This document shows, in pieces, positions 42,187 to 51,756 of a stretch of DNA of 64,000 nucleotides; position 1 is the first letter of the stretch, and each line of letters starts with the position of its first letter. The notes under the pieces are model-generated. The model did not search any database. It had not been told where the DNA came from and worked only from the letters and a program-made list of their open reading frames with translations. The DNA is from CAKZLS01 sp963701445 (GTDB lineage: Bacteria > Pseudomonadota > Alphaproteobacteria > Rhodospirillales > Defluviicoccaceae). The stretch lies in assembly GCA_963701445.1 (NCBI GenBank), contig CAVPAM010000028.1:62001-126000 (forward strand), written 5' to 3'. The translations under genes and the position numbers were made by a program.

Positions 42187-43306
42187 ATGAGGGATTGCGC
42201 GGAGGTTGCTTTGTCCAAACATGACTTCTTTAACCAACTGGAGCGCGAAAAAAAGCGTGCGGAGCGATCGAAGTCACCCTTGTCTATTGCCATCTTCCGG
42301 GGCACCGGCAGGACCAGTTTTTCGGATGAGCATCTGCACCCTCTGCTGCAACTTCTCGTCGGCACAAAGCGGGAAGTGGACTTTGTTGCCACTATCGATC
42401 CGAACACTGTTGCCGTTCTCCTTGTGGATACAACCGAGAACGGCGCGCATCAGTTTTTGGAGCGCATCACTGCGCGTTTGAATGGGACGCGATGGGACAT
42501 CACTTCAGCAACCTATCCCAATTATATATTCAATGATTTGATGTCTGAAACGCCGACTATTGAGTTTCCTCGAAATTGGCCCGAGGATCATGAGAAGGAT
42601 AAGCTGGCGCAACGGAGGGTAAAGAGGATCATTGATGTACTTGGCGCTTCGGTGGCCCTCATCCTCTTTTCTCCGGCAATGCTCATCACCGCCGTCGCTG
42701 TCGGTTTAACATCCCCGGGGCCCATCATCTTCAAGCAGCCTCGCATGGGTAAGGGCGGCAGGACATTTACTTTCTACAAGTTTCGATCGATGTTTTACAA
42801 TTCGGACGATCGGATCCATAGGGACTATGTAAAGTCACTGATCCGTAAGGGCGGCGAAGGCGTTGACAGCAAATGCAAGGCGAAATCGACGTGGACAAAG
42901 CTTCCGAGGGATCCACGGGTGACGCCAGTGGGCAAGATCATACGCAATACAAAGCTGGACGAACTCCCACAGCTTTTCAATGTCCTCAAGGGTGACCTGA
43001 GTTCTGGTAGGACCGCGGCCGCCACTTCCCTATGAGGTTGAGAACTACGAGGCGTGGCATTTCAACCGGATCTTAAGGCTAAAGCCCGGGATAACGGGCA
43101 TTTGGCAGATCGAGGGCCGTGACGACACGACCTTTGATGAGATGGTGAGGATGGATCTGCGGTATGAACGAACCTGGTCTCTCCTCCTTGACCTCAAAAT
43201 CCTCATGAATACTGCCTCAGCCCTGTTCCGGCTTGAACGCAGAGAGCTGACGGCTCAAGGGCCTTCGCACGGTGAAAGCGGCAAACACGTTCGCAGCGAA
43301 GCCTGA
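42187..43306 (+). CDS. Initiating sugar-phosphate transferase with unusual N-terminal domain (one frameshift)
   Basis: About 373 residues after correction. Residues ~150-370 are the bacterial sugar transferase domain that links hexose-1-phosphate to undecaprenyl phosphate: IIDVLGASVALILFSPAMLITAVAV (membrane hairpin), GPIIFKQPRMGKGGRTFTFYKFRSM, PRVTPVGKIIRNTKLDELPQLFNVLKGD, SLVGPRPPLPYE, and GITGIWQIEGRDDTTFDEM. An extra T near 43003 breaks the frame just at SLVGPRP. The first ~135 residues are not the usual CoA-binding or membrane domain; they resemble a degenerate GGDEF-like fold (SKHDFFNQLEREKKRAERSKSPLSIAIFR; VDFVATIDPNTVAVLL). ATG 42187 follows a G8 run; ATG 42157 is an alternative. Confidence 0.8.
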
Positions 43307-43612
43307 ATACGAAGTCGTAAACGCTGTTGGTTGGAGGCACACTTGCAGACAATCTGCACATACGTGGTACGGTGTCAGTGGAAGGTATTCGTCTCCACTC
43401 GTTCGAAGGCTATTCAGCGTTGCACCAATGCGTCACACTTTTGACGGCGGTTGCCCGCTATCTCAGTCTCTGGACGGCCCGTGCTGGTGGATGCGACACG
43501 ACAGGAACCATCGAACACCGTCGGTGCGTCCGGTGGGCATCTTTTGGCTCGCTTAACCATTGGATTTGCTTCACAATGCACAGGCTTTTCGAACGGATAC
43601 GCGAGAGATTAG
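43307..43612. other. Intergenic stretch, no gene seen
   Basis: 306 bases between the sugar transferase and the epimerase genes. I see no gene, hairpin or promoter that I would defend. Confidence 0.3.
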
Positions 43613-44587
43613 ATGGATATCAGCGGTGCAAGTATTCTTGTCACGGGCGGCTGTGGCTTGATCGGTTCATCGACAATCGATCTCGTCCTGAGGGAGTGTC
43701 GTCCGGCCCGCATCGTAATATTGGATAACCTGTGCCGCGGGACCTTGGCTAATGTCTCGGGCGCACTTCAGGATCCCCGTGTGGAACTTATCCGCGGGGA
43801 CATTCGTGATGTGGAGGCGGTACGCAGGGCGACCGAGGACATTGATGCGATCTTTCACATGGCCGCATTGCGCATCACCGCATGCTCCGCCAATCCGCGC
43901 GAAGCGCTGGAGGTGATGTGCGACGGCAGCTTCAACGTCGTCGATGCGGCGCGAAAGGCTGGTGTGAAGAAGGTGGTAGCGGCATCATCGGCATCAATCT
44001 ATGGCTTGGCCGATAGCTTTCCCACCCGCGAGGACGATCACCCCTACAATGACGAAACGTTGTATGGCGCAAGCAAGATGATGCTCGAGGGCCTCCTGCG
44101 TTCCTACCGCGCAATGTTCGGTTTGCAGTATGTCGCGCTTCGGTACTTTAACGTCTACGGCGAACGTATGGACATTCACGGCAAGTACACTGAAGTCCTA
44201 GTTCGATGGATGGAGCGGATCGAAGAGGGCAAGCCTCCGATTATTTTGGGCGACGGCTCGCAATCGATGGACTTCGTGCACATCGACGACGTCGCCCGCG
44301 CCAATTTGCTCGCGCTTCAGTCCGACATTTCCGGCGAGGTCTTTAACGTCGCGAGCGGAACCGAAACCACGCTGAATGAGCTGGCGGCGGCGCTACTCAA
44401 GGTCATGGGCTCCAGGCTTCAGCCCGAGTATGGTCCGGAAAGGAGCGTCAATCCCGTCTCGAGGCGGCTGGCCGACGTCGGCAAAGCCGAACGCTTGCTC
44501 GGTTTCAAGGCGCGGCTCGGCCTCGAGCAGGGCCTGGCCCGCCTCGTGGAGTGGTGGCGGACCGAGCGGAAGGCAGTGGCCCTATAA
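43613..44587 (+). CDS. NAD-dependent sugar-nucleotide epimerase/dehydratase (extended SDR)
   Basis: 324 residues. Rossmann motif VTGGCGLIGSSTIDLVL (10-26, GGxGLIG), the DIR D acidic loop (GDIRDVEAV), catalytic YGASK (Tyr and Lys near 148-152), and the Ser in AASSASIYG. The C-terminal part carries the sugar-binding RYFNVYGERM. This is a UDP-glucose 4-epimerase/dTDP-glucose dehydratase-like enzyme; the substrate cannot be fixed. The stop TAA sits at 44585-44587, right before the next ATG (no gap), so it is cotranscribed and translated together with the aminotransferase, suggesting a nucleotide-4-keto (or 4-amino) sugar pathway. Confidence 0.9.
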   Translation: MDISGASILVTGGCGLIGSSTIDLVLRECRPARIVILDNLCRGTLANVSGALQDPRVELIRGDIRDVEAVRRATEDIDAIFHMAALRITACSANPREALEVMCDGSFNVVDAARKAGVKKVVAASSASIYGLADSFPTREDDHPYNDETLYGASKMMLEGLLRSYRAMFGLQYVALRYFNVYGERMDIHGKYTEVLVRWMERIEEGKPPIILGDGSQSMDFVHIDDVARANLLALQSDISGEVFNVASGTETTLNELAAALLKVMGSRLQPEYGPERSVNPVSRRLADVGKAERLLGFKARLGLEQGLARLVEWWRTERKAVAL

Positions 44588-45745
44588 ATGATCCCGCAAA
44601 CAATGATCCCGATCGCGAAGCCGCTGATGAGCGAGCCCGAGGCCGACGCGGCCCGCCGGGTTATCCTCGGCGGCTGGATTACCCAGGGGCCCGAGGTGGC
44701 GGCGTTCGAACGCGAATTCGCGGCATTCGTCGGCGCGCCCCATGCTTGCGCGGTATCGAGCTGCACCACGGCCCTCCACCTCGCGTTGTTGGCCATCGGC
44801 GTCAGGCCGGGCGATGAAGTCATTACCGCCAGCCATTCCTACATCGCCACGGCGAACAGTATCCGGTACTGTGGCGCGACGCCGGTGTTCGTGGACATCG
44901 ATCCGCTGACCTTCAACCTCGATCCGGCATTGATCGAACCCGCCATTACCGAAAACACACGGGCAATCTTGTGCGTGCATCAGATGGGCATGCCATGTGA
45001 CCTCAGCGCCATATTGGCGATCGGGCGTGAGAGATCCATTCCGGTCATCGAGGACGCGGCATGCGCCATCGGCAGCGAAGTCCGCTGGAACGGCAGGTGG
45101 GAAAAGATCGGCAAACCGCAGGGCGACGTCGCCTGCTTTTCGTTTCATCCGCGCAAGGTCATCAGCACGGGCGACGGCGGCATGATTACGACCCGCCATT
45201 CCGATTGGGATCGACAGTTCCGGCTGCTGCGCCAACACGCGATGAGCGTTCCCGATACCGTGCGCCACGGGTCCGCGGAGGTCATTTTTGAATCCTATCC
45301 CGTGCTCGGCTACAACTACCGCATGACCGATATCCAGGCCGCCGTGGGCCGGGAACAGCTGAAGCGTCTCCCGGACATCGTCAGCCGGCGACGTGAATTG
45401 GGGGATCGGTACAAAGCGCTGCTCGCCGATGTTCCCGGCCTTGGCCTTCCGGAGGAACCGGAGTGGGCGCGGACGAACTGGCAGAGCTATTGCGTACGTT
45501 TGCCCGGCGAATGTGAACAGCGGCGGGTCATGCAGGCCATGCTGGATTCGGGAATCAGCACACGGCGCGGCATCATGTGCAGCCATCGCGAGGACGCGTA
45601 CCGGGATCTGCCGCCGCGCCATCCCCTGCCGCAATCCGAACGCGCCCAGGACGAGTGCGTCCTGCTGCCGCTTTATCCCGGCCTGACCGCGGAAGAACAG
45701 CAGCGGGTCGTGTCGGCACTGCGCGACGCCTGCGGGTCGCCATGA
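44588..45745 (+). CDS. DegT/DnrJ/EryC1/StrS aminotransferase
   Basis: 385 residues, PLP-dependent sugar aminotransferase. Visible: VSSCTTALHLALLAIG (PLP phosphate loop), VIEDAACAIG (Asp pairing with PLP), and SFHPRKVISTGDGGM with the Schiff-base Lys near 198. GYNYRMTDIQAAVGREQLKRL is typical for the family. It should transaminate a 3- or 4-keto sugar nucleotide made by the upstream SDR enzyme. Starts directly after the epimerase stop (ATG 44588). A 28-codon frame overlaps its stop but is not convincing. Confidence 0.9.
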   Translation: MIPQTMIPIAKPLMSEPEADAARRVILGGWITQGPEVAAFEREFAAFVGAPHACAVSSCTTALHLALLAIGVRPGDEVITASHSYIATANSIRYCGATPVFVDIDPLTFNLDPALIEPAITENTRAILCVHQMGMPCDLSAILAIGRERSIPVIEDAACAIGSEVRWNGRWEKIGKPQGDVACFSFHPRKVISTGDGGMITTRHSDWDRQFRLLRQHAMSVPDTVRHGSAEVIFESYPVLGYNYRMTDIQAAVGREQLKRLPDIVSRRRELGDRYKALLADVPGLGLPEEPEWARTNWQSYCVRLPGECEQRRVMQAMLDSGISTRRGIMCSHREDAYRDLPPRHPLPQSERAQDECVLLPLYPGLTAEEQQRVVSALRDACGSP

Positions 45746-45849
45746 GGGGCACCGTCGACGTGACGGAGTATGTGCGGGGCAAGGATGGATGCCTCGGTCA
45801 ATTGCCTGCAACGACTGTAGATCGATAGACGCCGTTGCCGCCCTCGCCC

Positions 45850-47568
45850 ATGACCTCCGCTCATCCCGCACAGCCCCAGCCGCCCGAAACACCGCCGCAA
45901 CAGCCCGAGGCGGCCGCGCCGCAAAAGCATTCCTATGGCGAGATTCTGAAATCCTCGGCGCTGATCGGCGGCTCGCAGGTGCTCACCATCGCCATCGGCA
46001 TCGTCCGCACCAAGGCGATGGCGGTGTTGCTCGGCCCGGCCGGGTTCGGGTTGATGGGCTTGTACGGGTCGATCATCGACCTCGTGTTCAGCATCGCCAG
46101 CCTCGGCATCGGCAGCAGCGGCGTGCGCCAGATCGCCGAGTCCGTCGGGTCGGGAAACAATGAGCGGATTGCACGAACCGTCATCGTGCTGCGCAAGACC
46201 GCGGTGCTGCTCGGGATCCTCGGCGCGTTGCTGATGCTGATCTTTTCGGCGCAGCTTTCCACCTTGACCTTCGGCGATGACCGGCACCGCGGCGCGGTCG
46301 CCCTGCTGGCGCTGGCGGTGTTCTTCCGCTCGGTAACCGCCGGTCAGCAGGCGCTGATCCAGGGCATGCGGCGGATCGCCGATCTCGCCAGGATCGGGGT
46401 CATCGGCGCACTGCTCGGCACGGTCATTAGCATCGTTCTCGTTTATTTCCTGGGCGAGGAAGGGGTGGCTCCTTCCCTCGTGGCTGCCGCCGCGTCGGGC
46501 CTCTTGATCTCCTGGTGGTACAGCCGCAAGGTGGAGATCGAGCGGCCGGCAATGACCCGCGTCGAAGTCCGGCAGGAAGCTACCGGCCTTCTGAAGCTGG
46601 GATTTGCGTTCATGGCGAGCGGCGTGCTGATGATGGGCGCATCCTACGCCGTGCGGACCATCGTGCTGCGCACGGAGGGTCTCGACGCCGCCGGATTCTA
46701 CAGCGCGGCCTGGACCCTGGGCGGCCTCTATGTCGGGATCATTCTGCAAGCGATGGGGGCCGACTTCTACCCGCGTCTGGTCGGCGTGGCCACGGACAAT
46801 CCTCAGTGCAACCGCTTGGTGAACGAACAGACACAGGTAAGCCTGTTGCTGGCGGGACCGGGGGTGATCGCCACACTTGTTTTTGCACCGCTCGTCATTT
46901 CCCTGTTCTACAGCGCCAAGTTCGCCGAAGCGGTGGAGGTCCTGCGTTGGATCTGCCTCGGCGTCGCGCTCCGGGTGATCACTTGGCCGATCGGCTTCAT
47001 CATCGTCGCCAAGAACCGGCAGGCCATTTTCATCGGCACCGAAGTGGCGTGGACCGTGGTCAATGTCGGTCTCACTTGGTTTTGCGTAAAGGCTTTCGGT
47101 TTGAACGGCGCCGGCATCGCGTTCTTCGGATCGTACGCCGATTTCGGCGCCGAGGTGGCGTGGACGGTGGTCAACGTCGGCCTCACCTGGTTTTGCGTGA
47201 AGGCATTTGGTTTGAACGGCGCCGGCATCGCGTTCTTTGGATCCTACGTCTTTCACGGGGTGATGATTTACGCTGTCGTACGGCGTCTGAGCGGTTTTCG
47301 GTGGTCGGGCGAAAACGTTCAAAACGGGTCTGTTGTTTCTTTCATCCATCGCAGTGGTGTTTTGCGGCTTTTATACGCTCTACCTTCCCTGTGGGCGACG
47401 GCGCTGGGGACAGTTATGACGCTTTTGAGTGGATTTTACTCCACTGGAGTTCTCCTCTGTCTAGTTCCACTAGATCGGCTTCCCCACCCGATACATTGGC
47501 TACTTGTGCGGCTGCGTTCCTACTTCGTACGCCTCCCATTTCATAGCTCGAACGTGAACCATGAATGA
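45850..47568 (+). CDS. Wzx-like polysaccharide flippase with internal tandem duplication
   Basis: About 572 residues, 12 or more helices, MATE/MVF superfamily (GSQVLTIAIGIVRTKAMAVLLGPAGFGLMGLY near 40-70; YAVRTIVLRTEGLDAAGFYSAAW near 264-287). It flips lipid-linked repeat units to the periplasm. Residues ~398-429 and ~435-466 are an exact repeat of 32 amino acids (EVAWTVVNVGLTWFCVKAFG..., offset 37 residues). At the DNA level the copies differ by ten synonymous changes (listed separately). The duplicated unit adds one extra helix, so function may be altered. The C-terminal 100 residues are lower in GC and look unlike typical flippases. ATG 45850 is used; a TTG five codons earlier is possible. 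Confidence 0.85.
   Translation: MTSAHPAQPQPPETPPQQPEAAAPQKHSYGEILKSSALIGGSQVLTIAIGIVRTKAMAVLLGPAGFGLMGLYGSIIDLVFSIASLGIGSSGVRQIAESVGSGNNERIARTVIVLRKTAVLLGILGALLMLIFSAQLSTLTFGDDRHRGAVALLALAVFFRSVTAGQQALIQGMRRIADLARIGVIGALLGTVISIVLVYFLGEEGVAPSLVAAAASGLLISWWYSRKVEIERPAMTRVEVRQEATGLLKLGFAFMASGVLMMGASYAVRTIVLRTEGLDAAGFYSAAWTLGGLYVGIILQAMGADFYPRLVGVATDNPQCNRLVNEQTQVSLLLAGPGVIATLVFAPLVISLFYSAKFAEAVEVLRWICLGVALRVITWPIGFIIVAKNRQAIFIGTEVAWTVVNVGLTWFCVKAFGLNGAGIAFFGSYADFGAEVAWTVVNVGLTWFCVKAFGLNGAGIAFFGSYVFHGVMIYAVVRRLSGFRWSGENVQNGSVVSFIHRSGVLRLLYALPSLWATALGTVMTLLSGFYSTGVLLCLVPLDRLPHPIHWLLVRLRSYFVRLPFHSSNVNHE
47041..47247 (+). repeat. Two 96-bp copies, protein-identical but DNA-diverged, inside the flippase gene
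   Basis: Copy 1 at 47041-47136 and copy 2 at 47152-47247, separated by 15 bases. Each encodes the same 32 residues; ten of 32 codons differ and all differences are synonymous (for example gta/gtg, act/acc, tcg/tcc). Confidence 0.9.
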
Positions 47569-49357
47569 CATTCAATCCAAGCTAGATTTCGCGGATGCGG
47601 TAGCGGACTGGTTTGTCGACATGAGCGAAGATCACAGCCATCATGGCCGGCAGGAGGAGGCTCTAAAATGTGCTAACAATGCTGCTTGGATTTGCTCGCT
47701 CGGCAGAATCGGATTTTGTCCTCAGAGCGACTCGAAGCAACTTTGAAACTTGTTGCTCGAAACCTTCCAAATGGCGAAATCCACAACAGGGCTTCTCCAC
47801 GAGAACGCCAACAAAAAGTGACCTGCCTGCACATCCTATCGGAGGCTATTTCCGCGGGCGGTATGACAGCACTTGCGGTTAGGTGGATGGAAAACGACTT
47901 TAGCGATGCAGTCCATAGCGCCGCACTTATTTCTCAACAAACCCCATTGCAAGATGATTTCTATCAGGCGGTCTCCAATACCGGTGGGTGTGTACATATA
48001 GCAAATCAAACCCACTCGCTTGTCCAGCGCGCGATTTGGTTAAGAGATTTGGCGAATAGCCTAGCTACCTATGTAATAATTCATGCTGCCTTTACAGACC
48101 TAGTCGTTTGCGGCGCAGCATTCGGCATCCCAGGTGGTCCTCCAATCATATTGGTCAATCACGCTGCGAATGTGTTTTGGCCGGGGAGGTTCTATTTTTG
48201 ATCTTGTTGTCAATATTCGTGGATCAGAACTTGAGAGACAATGGACCACGGTGCATCGCGGACTACCAAGATGTGCGACTGTTCCAATAATATTGCCAGA
48301 TCCTTCATTTTCCACTTACAATGAATCATTTGAATCTATTTCTCGAGAAAAAGCAAAACACTTGTTGGGAATTCCGCAAAATGGGGTTGTCATTCTTACG
48401 GTTGGAGCATATTTTAAGTATCTTCCAATAGATGGGCTAGATTTCCTCGCTACATTTGAGCGAATACTTACGGTAGTTCCAAATTCTTACTTGATTGCGG
48501 TTGGTTTTGAAGCGGATAAGCGCTGGACAGATGCATCTTGTCGATTTGACTCCCGTATCAAGACTTTGGGCGTCTTGTCACGGTTTCAACTAGACAAAGT
48601 CCATGAGGCAACCGATCTTTATGTTGATGGTTTTCCCTTCGGAACTACAACTGCATTACTGGAAGCCGGTATTAAGGGTATCCCTGTCGTTCTAACGCCC
48701 GCTAATTGTCCACCGCCCTATGGAACAGACGGTGTGGCGTTGGACAATGTGTTGGTCCGCGCCGAAACAATTCAGGAATACAAAGTGAATATCATCCGAC
48801 TCCTCAACAATCTCGGCGAGCGCAATTTACAGGGTAGAAGAGTCCAATATTCAATAACTAGGCATCACACAGGTCAGGGATGGAACAACTACATGGCACA
48901 AGCAATCGCGGCTCTCCCCCTCGAACACCAAGTCTATAATTTGGAAGAACCCGTACCGACGCCATCAAATGTTCACGAGCTTTGGTATTATTTAATAAAC
49001 AAATGGGATGACCCGTTTGATGAAATTTTGAATACTGCGGCTGTTCGCACTCTATCCATGGGGCTCCTTCCGTATATGACAAAGGAAATGTACGAAAAAT
49101 TTAAACATTATGAATCTCTTGGAATTCATAAGGGAATACCTGTCGTATTTTCATATTTTCTATTTAACAAAATTTTTCCGGTATTGCCAGTGACATTGGC
49201 AAAGACGATATATCGAGTTTTCTCATTTCTTTGTCGTCCGCGCCTTTTTTGCAGACTGCGAATTAGATTTTTGCGCGCCCTCGAGGGCTCTAACTCGCGT
49301 GAGTGGTATCAGGACTATCGGGTCGTTAAAGCAAGTCGCGGAATGGGCGACAAATAG
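47561..49357 (+). CDS. Low-GC glycosyltransferase (GT4/GT41-like), at least two frameshifts
   Basis: Three frames tile one protein of about 595 residues: 47561-about 47740, about 47700-48190, and about 48190-49357. The first two join near 47700-47740; the second join needs one A dropped near 48186 (HAANVFWPG-GSIFDLVVN). Motifs: GIPGGPPIILVNHAA (N-terminal half of GT-B) and a C-terminal half with KHLLGIPQNGVVILTVGAYFKYLP, LGVLSRFQLDKVHEATDLYVDGFPFGTTTALLEAGIKGIPVV, the donor-binding region of GT4/GT41-like enzymes. GC and codon use are much lower than in neighbours (AT-rich third positions), so it looks recently acquired. The DNA may be a pseudogene or error-affected. Confidence 0.65.
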
Positions 49358-49429
49358 AGGGGTGGCCTGCGCAACGGTGCGTGCAGATGCACACGAATGA
49401 GGTTTATTGGTAACTAGAAAGCCGATAGT

Positions 49430-50502
49430 GGGAACCGGTTGAGCGGAAAGGGTAGAGCGGATGCCTGGCAACGGATCTATGCGGCGACGTGCGGCGGTGC
49501 CGACGAAGGAACGGGCAGCGGCGAAGAGGTTGGTGCGCCACTCGAAGTGGAGGCCACCGGCGAACTTGCATTAGGTGACGGTGGGGCTGAGCTCACACTC
49601 CGAGCCCTTGTTGTCGGACGGGACCCAACGATGATTGAGGAAGGTCAACAGGTGGTCATGAATTTTGGCGTAACGTTTTCGCAGCCGCCTGCCGTGGCGG
49701 TTGCCGGGTTCGGGATCGATCTCCGCATCGAACACCTGGTCCGGCGGCCGCGTGTCGACGGCGCGAGTGGTGGGGCCGAGGTCCTTTCGTCTTCGGGCGA
49801 GAACCGCAGTTTGAACCAGCAGCGTGTTCGTCCGCGGGATAAGCAGCGTGTTGCGCGCACCCATAGCGAATAAGCAGTCGCGCAGCCGATGAGCCAAGCA
49901 GCTTTCCCAGGCCGCGGATTTGCCGGCGTACGCGCCGGAGAGATGGGAAATCCAGATCGCCTAGCCGGTGTGCCCTTGACGTCCTCGACCACGGCGGCGA
50001 AGCGGCTCTCACGGATGACCATATGGTTGGTGTGAGACACTCAGTCTCAGAGGCTGCGGTCGTCGGTTCCGATGCGGGTGCCTTGCAGGCGCAATGTGCG
50101 TGCGCGCCGCATCCGCACTGGCATCGTTCGGCGACATCGTCGAAGCGCGGCTTGGCGCGGCCGACAATGTTGCCCGACGCTCCTTCACTCAACGCCGGCC
50201 CGAGCGGGTCGCCAAACAGGCGCATCAGCCGCCGGTAACTGGTCGCATGGGTGGTACGCATACGAAGCGCCAGGGCTTACCATGCCGAGCGAGAATGGCA
50301 AACCCTCCCCCAAAGCTTCCGGCACGGCCTTGGCCAGTCGGTTGGCCTTCGCTCCTCGCGACGGCGACGTGCACGCATTTTTCGGATGCTTGGGTGGATT
50401 GCCGGGTCGCGCCTCTGGCTCGGCCAGCCTGGAGTAAAGCCCAATGATCAGCGCATTCTTCTCAGGCTTGCTTTGCTTGCCAAAAGTCGGCGGCCGAATC
50501 AT
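49430..50502 (-). pseudogene. IS66-family transposase (tnpC), decayed
   Basis: Minus-strand fragments in several frames follow the order of a complete IS66 tnpC: LIIGLYSRLAEPEARPGNPPK near 50440 (N-terminus), SYRRLMRLFGDPLG..ALSEGASGNIVGRAKPRFD near 50200, CLAHRLRDCLFAMGARNTLLIPRTNTLL near 49890, LRKRYAKIHDHLLTFLNHRWVPSDNKGSE near 49640 (catalytic Glu region), and FEWRTNLFAAARSFVGTAARRRIDPLPGIRSTL near 49520. At least three frame changes and several substitutions break it, so it is a true remnant and not one error. It splits the glycosyltransferase part of the locus. Confidence 0.75.
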
Positions 50503-50636
50503 CCCCAGGATGAATTACGTCTCCCCAACCGAGCGCACGGTCGTACGTGAAGCCTCGCCTCATCGCCCTATATCCCCCCCATCGGCCGAAATGAGCAGTT
50601 ACCCAAGATGTGACTCTGAAGGGGCTTAAGACGGCA

Positions 50637-51650
50637 ATGCACCAACTCGTTTCCATTCTGATACCTGCTCACAACGCAGAGAAATGGATAGCTGATGCTA
50701 TCACCTCTGCAATTACGCAAAGCTGGCCAACGAAAGAAGTCATAGTCGTAGACGATGGGTCAACGGACAGTACCCTCTCTGTCGCACGAAATTTCCAGTC
50801 GCGATTTGTTAAGGTAATTCCACAGGCGAATAGTGGGGCAAGCGCTGCCAGGAATAAAGCCCTCACTTTTGCACAGGGTGATTATATTCAGTGGCTCGAC
50901 GCCGACGACTTGCTTTCTCCCGATAAAATTTCTCAACAACTTTGCGGAGCCGAGAGCGGCGCGTCTAACCGCATCTTGCTGTCATCGGCCTTTGGTACGT
51001 TTGCTTATCAGCCGCACAAGGCCAAGTTTACGCCCACCCCCCTGTGGCAGGATTTAGAGCCCGTTGATTTCCTCCTGAACAGATTTACACTGAACCTTTG
51101 GATGGCCAATCGGGGTCATGGCTGGTCAGTCGCAGATTGACAGAGCTGGCGGGGCCGTGGGATGAGCGTTTATCGTTAGACGACGACGGAGAGTACTTCG
51201 CAAGGCTTGTGAAAGAGCGTCCGAGCGAGTGCGATTCGTTCCAAACGCGCGAGTGTATTACCGACAGGGCAGTGTCGGCAGCGTCAGCCGGGCCGTGTCG
51301 GATCGCGCGTGTGAATCTCTTATTCTCTGTCCGTCCGCCTTGTGTATCAGCTACCTCCGATCTCTGGAGGACAGCGACAGGACGAGAGCAGCGAGCGTGT
51401 AGGTTACTTCAGAACTGTATCGATTTGGGCAATTGCTTTGGTACCCAGACAGAGAGGACTTGTTTCGACGGAATCTGGAGCTTGCGCGGGAACTGGGAGG
51501 AGAGATTACACCGCCAAGCTGAATTGGAAGTATCGACCGCTCAAGGCTCGTTCGGCTGGAAGGCGGTCAGGCGGATGAAAGCCTTTGTGTCTAATGCGAA
51601 GCTGCGCGCACGCGTTATGGCGACAGGATGTTGCTGTAGGCGCGGGAACT
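50637..51650 (+). pseudogene. GT2 glycosyltransferase, multiply frameshifted
   Basis: ATG 50637 opens a good GT-A start: SILIPAHNAEKWIADAITSAITQSWPTKEVIVVDDGSTDSTLSVA, then NSGASAARNKALTFAQGDYIQWLDADD (DxD at about 90-95). The frame ends at 51140; the next frame continues with SWLVSRRLTELAGPWDERLSLDDDGEYFARLVK, then others with VRFVPNARVYYRQGSVGSVSRAV, YFRTVSIWAI, REDLFRRNLELARELGGEI and LNWKYRPLKA. About four or five indels separate these pieces. More decayed than single-indel genes elsewhere, probably an inactivated gene. End point is approximate. Confidence 0.65.
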
Positions 51651-51756
51651 TGTGTTTCGAGCAGCAAGCCAAATCCTCACGGTTCCGCACATTGTTGTTG
51701 GTTTTCGACGGACAATCCGTTGAACCGAGGCCAACCTTGGAGCGAGCACGTCAAAC

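Noticed and set aside
45742..45828. 28-codon frame overlapping the aminotransferase stop
   Set aside because: No family, no ribosome binding site beyond coincidence; overlap alone is weak evidence.
49439..49873. 144-codon plus-strand frame
   Set aside because: Antisense to the IS66 transposase remnant, which has several recognisable blocks.
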